Source: Sphingomonas sp. CBMAI 2297
Lineage (GTDB): Bacteria; Pseudomonadota; Alphaproteobacteria; Sphingomonadales; Sphingomonadaceae
NCBI RefSeq assembly: GCF_029870595.1
Contig: NZ_JAPDIR010000004.1
Location: 274,427-338,426, forward strand
Direction: 5' to 3'
Length of the DNA stretch: 64,000 nucleotides
The translations under genes and the position numbers were made by a program. The first letter of the stretch is position 1, and every line of letters begins with the position of its first letter. Under the pieces are notes generated by a model. That model did not search any database and had not been told where the DNA came from. It saw only the letters and a program-made list of their open reading frames with translations. Positions 60,220-64,000 of the stretch are shown here, one piece after another.

Positions 60220-61524
60220 TCAAGCAAGGCCGAAGCGCGCGGCGATGGCATCGAGCGCGGCGACCGCTCCGGCGGAATCGGCTCCTTTCACGCACAAGGC
60301 CCCACGCGAATCGTTGCTGCCCACGGCGGAGTTGGAGAACTCGCTCACGACGCTGTAGGCGATCACGCGCCCGTCCTCGGCCAGGGTGGCGCGCTCGTCA
60401 TTCCCCAGCATCGTCGCGGTCTTCCCGGGAGCGGAATAAAGGCTGCCGATCGCCACTTGCTCGGGAGCGGTCTTCGCTTCCCTCGCGATACGCACCAGCT
60501 CGTCCGCCATCGCAAAGCTGGCATAGACGTGCGCGGCACGCAGATCGACGCCCCATTTGGCCTTCACCATCTCGGGAATGAGCCCGCCGCCCGGACGGGT
60601 CATGAAATCGCTGAGTTGCGGCCCATTGCCGGTAACCCAGAATTCGGCATGGAACACGCAGTTCCGCACCCCGAGCTTCGCCGCCAGCTGCGCCGCCACA
60701 TCGCGCGCGGCCTCGCGGACAGCGGGATCGAGATCATCGGAGGTGACGATGCGAAGATCTTCATAAGGCGGCTCGGAAGCGACGCGCGCCTTTTCCGAAA
60801 AGGCCGAGAAGACCAGTTCGCCATTCGCGAGAATGCCGTCGCAGCAGATCTCCGGCTTCGAGTCCTTCTGGCCGAGGAACGGCGCCACGATCAGGAGATG
60901 ATCGGGAGAGGTCTTGGTCGCCGCTTCATAGATATCGACGGGCACGGCCGGGCTGCGCGAGACGTCGACGAGCCGCATGTCCGCGCACATCGGCGCCACG
61001 CTCGACTGGACGAGCGCACGCCCGGCGCTGCTCGCGACCTTGCCGATCGCGTCGCCAAGCGCCTTTGCCGATTCCACCACGACCGGCACCTCGGTCTGGC
61101 CGGGAAGCCCTTCGAGCGCGCGGAACACGTTCGTCCGGTCCGCGGCGGCAATGGCGGCCTGCGCCTGTGCCGAGGTCCAGGCGCCGGTGGCCGTGTTGAA
61201 CATGACCGCCATCGGATAGCAGCCTTCGAGAAAGGCCACGACCGCCCCCGGCTCGCTTCGGGATTCGGCGGTCATCGCCTTGGCGGTGAACGCGGCGCCG
61301 AACTGCTGCCCGCCTCGTTCGCTCGCGCTCTGGATATCCTGGCCGCCGCTGGAGCTGGCAATTTCCTCCAGGGTAGAAAGCCCGCCCTGCGGCCGCCGGG
61401 GAAAGAACATCAGCTCGGAATGATTTTGCGGCCGCGAATAGACGATCATGTTATACGCGTTGGGATTATAGGCGTCTGGATTATAGGCCTCTGGCACGAA
61501 TGCCACCGGATTCTTCGTGGACAT
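60220..61524 (-). CDS. ATP-grasp ligase-like protein with N-terminal AYNP repeats
   Basis: In this 434-residue protein the C-terminal half has an ATP-grasp pattern: PEICCDGILANGELVFSAFS, then NCVFHAEFWVTGNGPQLSDF and TRPGGGLIPEMV, equivalent to the metal- and ATP-binding E...N-x-RPGG region of carboxylate-amine ligases. The usual E-x-N is changed (SDFMTRPGGG), so activity is uncertain. Residues 10-28 form three tandem units (EAYNP DAYNP NAYNM) ahead of the enzyme. It lies downstream of an NRPS gene, suggesting amide or peptide bond formation in the same pathway. Confidence 0.72.
   Translation of the reverse strand: MSTKNPVAFVPEAYNPDAYNPNAYNMIVYSRPQNHSELMFFPRRPQGGLSTLEEIASSSGGQDIQSASERGGQQFGAAFTAKAMTAESRSEPGAVVAFLEGCYPMAVMFNTATGAWTSAQAQAAIAAADRTNVFRALEGLPGQTEVPVVVESAKALGDAIGKVASSAGRALVQSSVAPMCADMRLVDVSRSPAVPVDIYEAATKTSPDHLLIVAPFLGQKDSKPEICCDGILANGELVFSAFSEKARVASEPPYEDLRIVTSDDLDPAVREAARDVAAQLAAKLGVRNCVFHAEFWVTGNGPQLSDFMTRPGGGLIPEMVKAKWGVDLRAAHVYASFAMADELVRIAREAKTAPEQVAIGSLYSAPGKTATMLGNDERATLAEDGRVIAYSVVSEFSNSAVGSNDSRGALCVKGADSAGAVAALDAIAARFGLA
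61451..61495 (-). repeat. three 15-bp tandem repeats coding AYNP units
   Basis: Units at 61451-61465, 61466-61480 and 61481-61495 (for example TTATAGGCGTCTGGA) differ by a few bases and encode the repeated pentapeptide at the start of the ATP-grasp protein. Confidence 0.85.
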
Positions 61525-61622
61525 GCCTTCCCTCCCGCTTGTCTATACGAATTCCCGTGAACTTGATTACCCAACCAGCATAACATCAAAGTTCCGGCAT
61601 ATCTATTATCCATATTAAGCAT

Positions 61623-61638
61623 GAACTTCATGAAGTTC
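61623..61638. promoter_or_regulatory. 16-bp perfect palindrome upstream of the ATP-grasp gene
   Basis: GAACTTCATGAAGTTC lies in the AT-rich 127-bp gap between the NRPS stop and the ATP-grasp start, about 100 bp before the latter. It has the form of a dimeric regulator site; no cognate regulator is in the window. Confidence 0.5.
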
Positions 61639-61651
61639 GGCTGATCCAGAT

Positions 61652-64000
61652 CTATGTTTCATGGCATAAATCCATGATATTCAGCATCTTCTTCGCGGTC
61701 ATCTCGGCGCTTCCTTCGGACAGAAGATCGAAATGATCGGCATCGACCTCATGCGTCGCGATATGGTCGAGGAAGTGCTCCCAGCTTCGGGACGTCGAGT
61801 CGTAATCGCCCAGCAGCGCGCCCGACAGATTGGGAAAGCCGCGACCGGCCTTGATCAATTCGACGCGACCGGAAAACCGCTCGGGAAAATAGCGGAGGAA
61901 CGAGCGGAGATTCGCCTTCAGGATCGATGCGAGCCGATCGAGCAGCACGCCCTCCCCCACCGGTCCGGCACCCAGGAAATCGATGCCGTCGAACCCGGCA
62001 TCGGCGTCGCCCTGCCGCGATGCCGATACGGGCGCGAGGACGAAGGAGTCGAGCAGGATCGTGGCTTCCACCGGCAGGCCCTGTTCCTGCCAGAGCCGCG
62101 CCATCTCGAGCGCAACCGCGCCGCCATAGGACCAGCCGGCCAGAATGATCCGGCGCCCCTCGGCCACCTGCTCCGCGATCCGGACATAGCGTTCGGCATA
62201 GGCTTGCACCGATCGCGGAATATCGCTCTCGTCGTCCAGGCCCGGCGCCTGGAAGCCGTAGACCGCGCAATCGCCGCGCAGTGCCTTTGCGAGATGGCGA
62301 AGCGGCACCGTGGTGCCGTCGGCGCCGTGCACCAGGAAGACCACCCGTCGCCCGGCTTCCGGGCCGCGCTCCATCGGAACCAGCGACAGCCGCTGGCTGG
62401 TCCGCACCGTCTCGATCTCGCGCGCGAGCCCCCGGACCGTGTCGTGCGTGAACAGCGCCTGCATCGACAGCACGATGCCGAATTCCCGCTCGCATGCCGC
62501 CGTCAGGCGGAACGCGAGCATCGAATGGCCGCCCATCTCGAAGAAGCTGCGCTCCGGATCGATGTCGGAGCGGCCCAGAATCTGCTCGTACAGGCGCTTG
62601 AGCCGTTGCTCGGTGTCGCTGAGCGCCGGCGCGCCGTCGCCCAGGGGCAAGGCGTCCGCCCGGGCGGCCCAGAGCCGGGCCAGCGCCGCATGGTCGATCT
62701 TGCCGTTGATCGAATGGGGAATCGCCGGGAGCGGAACGATCGCCGCGGGGATCATGTGCCGCGGTAACCGGCCCGCGACGCGATGCAGCACCGCCGCCGC
62801 CTCGATCCCGCCATCCTCCGGCACGACGAATGCCGCCAGCTGGCGATCCGTGCCGTCCCCGATCGCCGCGGCGACGACGGACCTTATCCCCGGCTCGTCC
62901 AGCAGCGCGGCCTCGATCTCGCCAAGCTCGACGCGCACGCCGCGGATCTTCACCTGGCGGTCTCCCCGCCCGAGATGCTCGAGCACGCCATCGGCGTAAT
63001 AGCGGCACACGTCGCCGCTGCGGTACATGCGCGCGCCGGGCGAGCCGAACGGATCCGGGACGAAGCGCTCCGCCGTGAGCGCGGGCCTGCCCAGATAGCC
63101 GTGCGACACGCCGATATCGCCGCCGATATGGAGCTCGCCCACGACGCCGATCGGCACCGGCTCCAGCTCGCCGTCGAGAACATAGAGCCGATAGGCCGCG
63201 GATGGGCGGCCGAGCGGGACGAAGCCATTGCCCGGATCCCTCGGCACCACGATGTCGGTTACCGAATGCGTCTCCGTCGGCCCATAGAGATTGACGAGCG
63301 TCGCATGCGGCAGCAGCGCATGGCACCGATCGCGCAGCTGGGGCGAAAGCGCCTCTCCGCCGCTCAGCACCCAGCGCAGCGACGGGCAGCTCGCCGCCGG
63401 GGGCAGTTCGTCGAGCATGACCTGCAGCATGGACGGGACGAAATTGGCGCAGGTTACGCCATGCCGCTCGATCAGGCTGCGCAGATAGGCGGGATCGCGA
63501 TGGCCGTCGGGCCCGCAAACCACCAGCGTGCCGCCATGGTAGAGCGGCCAGAATATCTCCCAGATGGACACGTCGAAACCGAACGGCGTCTTGAACAGAT
63601 GATGATCGCCCGGCTCGACCGGATATTGGTGCTGGAGCCAGCGGATCGACAGGATCGCGGCATCGATGGGAAACTGCACCGCCTTGGGCCGTCCGGTGGA
63701 GCCCGAAGTGTACATGAGATAGGCGATTCCGCTCGATGGCTGGCGCAGCGCGATCGAGGTCTCGGGCATTGCGCGCAGGGCATCGGCGATCCCGTCCAGG
63801 TCCAGCACGCGCGCGCCGCCGGGTGCGACGCGTCCGGCCTGCGCCGATTGCGCGACGATGCAATCGACGCCGGCATCCGCGATCATGTCCAGGACCCGCG
63901 CATCGGGCAGGTCCGGATCGATCGGCACATAGGCCGCCCCCGCCTTCGCCACCGCGTAGAGCGCCACGACCATGTCGATGCCGCGATGCAGGAAGATGCC
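61652..64000 (-). CDS. nonribosomal peptide synthetase, A-PCP-TE end (5' end off the window)
   Basis: The frame is open to the right edge (about 782 residues present). The adenylation domain shows YVPIDP, YTSGSTGRPKAV (A3), FDVSIWEIFWPL (A4), NLYGPTET (A5), MYRSGDVCRYYADG (A7) and NGKID (A10). The carrier domain has FFEMGGHSMLAF with the pantetheine Ser, and the thioesterase has ILAGWSYGGAVALEMA. Hand-read specificity residues are D-V-W-N-L-G-L-S-V; DVW is seen in serine-type domains, but I do not assign a substrate. The terminal thioesterase marks the end of the assembly line. The stop is TAG at 61652. Confidence 0.94.
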   Translation of the reverse strand, partial: GIFLHRGIDMVVALYAVAKAGAAYVPIDPDLPDARVLDMIADAGVDCIVAQSAQAGRVAPGGARVLDLDGIADALRAMPETSIALRQPSSGIAYLMYTSGSTGRPKAVQFPIDAAILSIRWLQHQYPVEPGDHHLFKTPFGFDVSIWEIFWPLYHGGTLVVCGPDGHRDPAYLRSLIERHGVTCANFVPSMLQVMLDELPPAASCPSLRWVLSGGEALSPQLRDRCHALLPHATLVNLYGPTETHSVTDIVVPRDPGNGFVPLGRPSAAYRLYVLDGELEPVPIGVVGELHIGGDIGVSHGYLGRPALTAERFVPDPFGSPGARMYRSGDVCRYYADGVLEHLGRGDRQVKIRGVRVELGEIEAALLDEPGIRSVVAAAIGDGTDRQLAAFVVPEDGGIEAAAVLHRVAGRLPRHMIPAAIVPLPAIPHSINGKIDHAALARLWAARADALPLGDGAPALSDTEQRLKRLYEQILGRSDIDPERSFFEMGGHSMLAFRLTAACEREFGIVLSMQALFTHDTVRGLAREIETVRTSQRLSLVPMERGPEAGRRVVFLVHGADGTTVPLRHLAKALRGDCAVYGFQAPGLDDESDIPRSVQAYAERYVRIAEQVAEGRRIILAGWSYGGAVALEMARLWQEQGLPVEATILLDSFVLAPVSASRQGDADAGFDGIDFLGAGPVGEGVLLDRLASILKANLRSFLRYFPERFSGRVELIKAGRGFPNLSGALLGDYDSTSRSWEHFLDHIATHEVDADHFDLLSEGSAEMTAKKMLNIMDLCHET

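Noticed and set aside
61446..61631. 61-residue minus-strand frame between the NRPS and ATP-grasp genes
   Set aside because: It overlaps the ATP-grasp start in another frame and has no ribosome binding site or recognisable sequence.

Overview
The window is GC-rich, densely packed DNA from an alphaproteobacterium, most likely Sphingomonadales (a Sphingomonas-like organism). The grounds are the gene content: many TonB-dependent receptors with PepSY membrane partners, an sdhE-mfd pair, a FixL/FixJ-type two-component pair, and frequent ATGA or GTGA start/stop overlaps. This placement is inference; there is no rRNA or other marker gene here to confirm it.

Layout. 1-12.9 kb is housekeeping and signalling: recG (cut by the left edge), a small FlbD-like protein, sdhE-mfd, a soluble globin-coupled chemoreceptor, a GAF protein, a degenerate-GGDEF/EAL protein, moaA-nadK and tRNA-Asn. 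13.6-22.9 kb is one minus-strand locus: a winged-helix regulator, a double-glycine-leader peptide, a LpxL-like acyltransferase, an HlyD-type adaptor, a C39-peptidase ABC exporter, an acyl carrier protein, a ketosynthase, two nucleotidyltransferase-like paralogues, an outer-membrane barrel protein and a secreted hydrolase. It looks like a peptide export system with its own acyl-modification machinery, and it is the best candidate here for an undescribed system.

23.2-31.7 kb is an alkylation-damage island: two AlkB-type dioxygenases, Ada, AlkA, Ogt, another 2OG-Fe(II) oxygenase, a ChaC-like protein, a SnoaL-like protein and a conserved unknown. Six copies of a 22-bp element (GAT-N6-RCAA followed by CGGAG) lie 57-89 bp before gene starts and resemble an Ada operator. 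Truncated relics of ogt, of an Ada-type gene, of an isocitrate-lyase/PEP-mutase-family gene and probably of a hydrolase lie between the intact genes.

32-42.3 kb holds a TonB receptor with two PepSY proteins and a HutC-type GntR regulator, then an MgtA-type P-type ATPase followed by a small membrane protein, a histidine kinase and a response regulator. 42.5-58.4 kb is an uptake region: three TonB receptors, one in an apparent operon with an M28-like hydrolase and an acyl-CoA ligase opposite a TetR gene, and one facing a PepSY/DUF3325-type set across a Fur-box-like site. 58.5-64 kb is the 3' part of a nonribosomal peptide locus: an A-PCP-TE protein open at the right edge, an ATP-grasp protein with an N-terminal AYNP repeat, and a HemN-like radical SAM enzyme.

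No CRISPR array, insertion sequence or rRNA gene was seen. All calls were made by reading the sequence; no database search was run.
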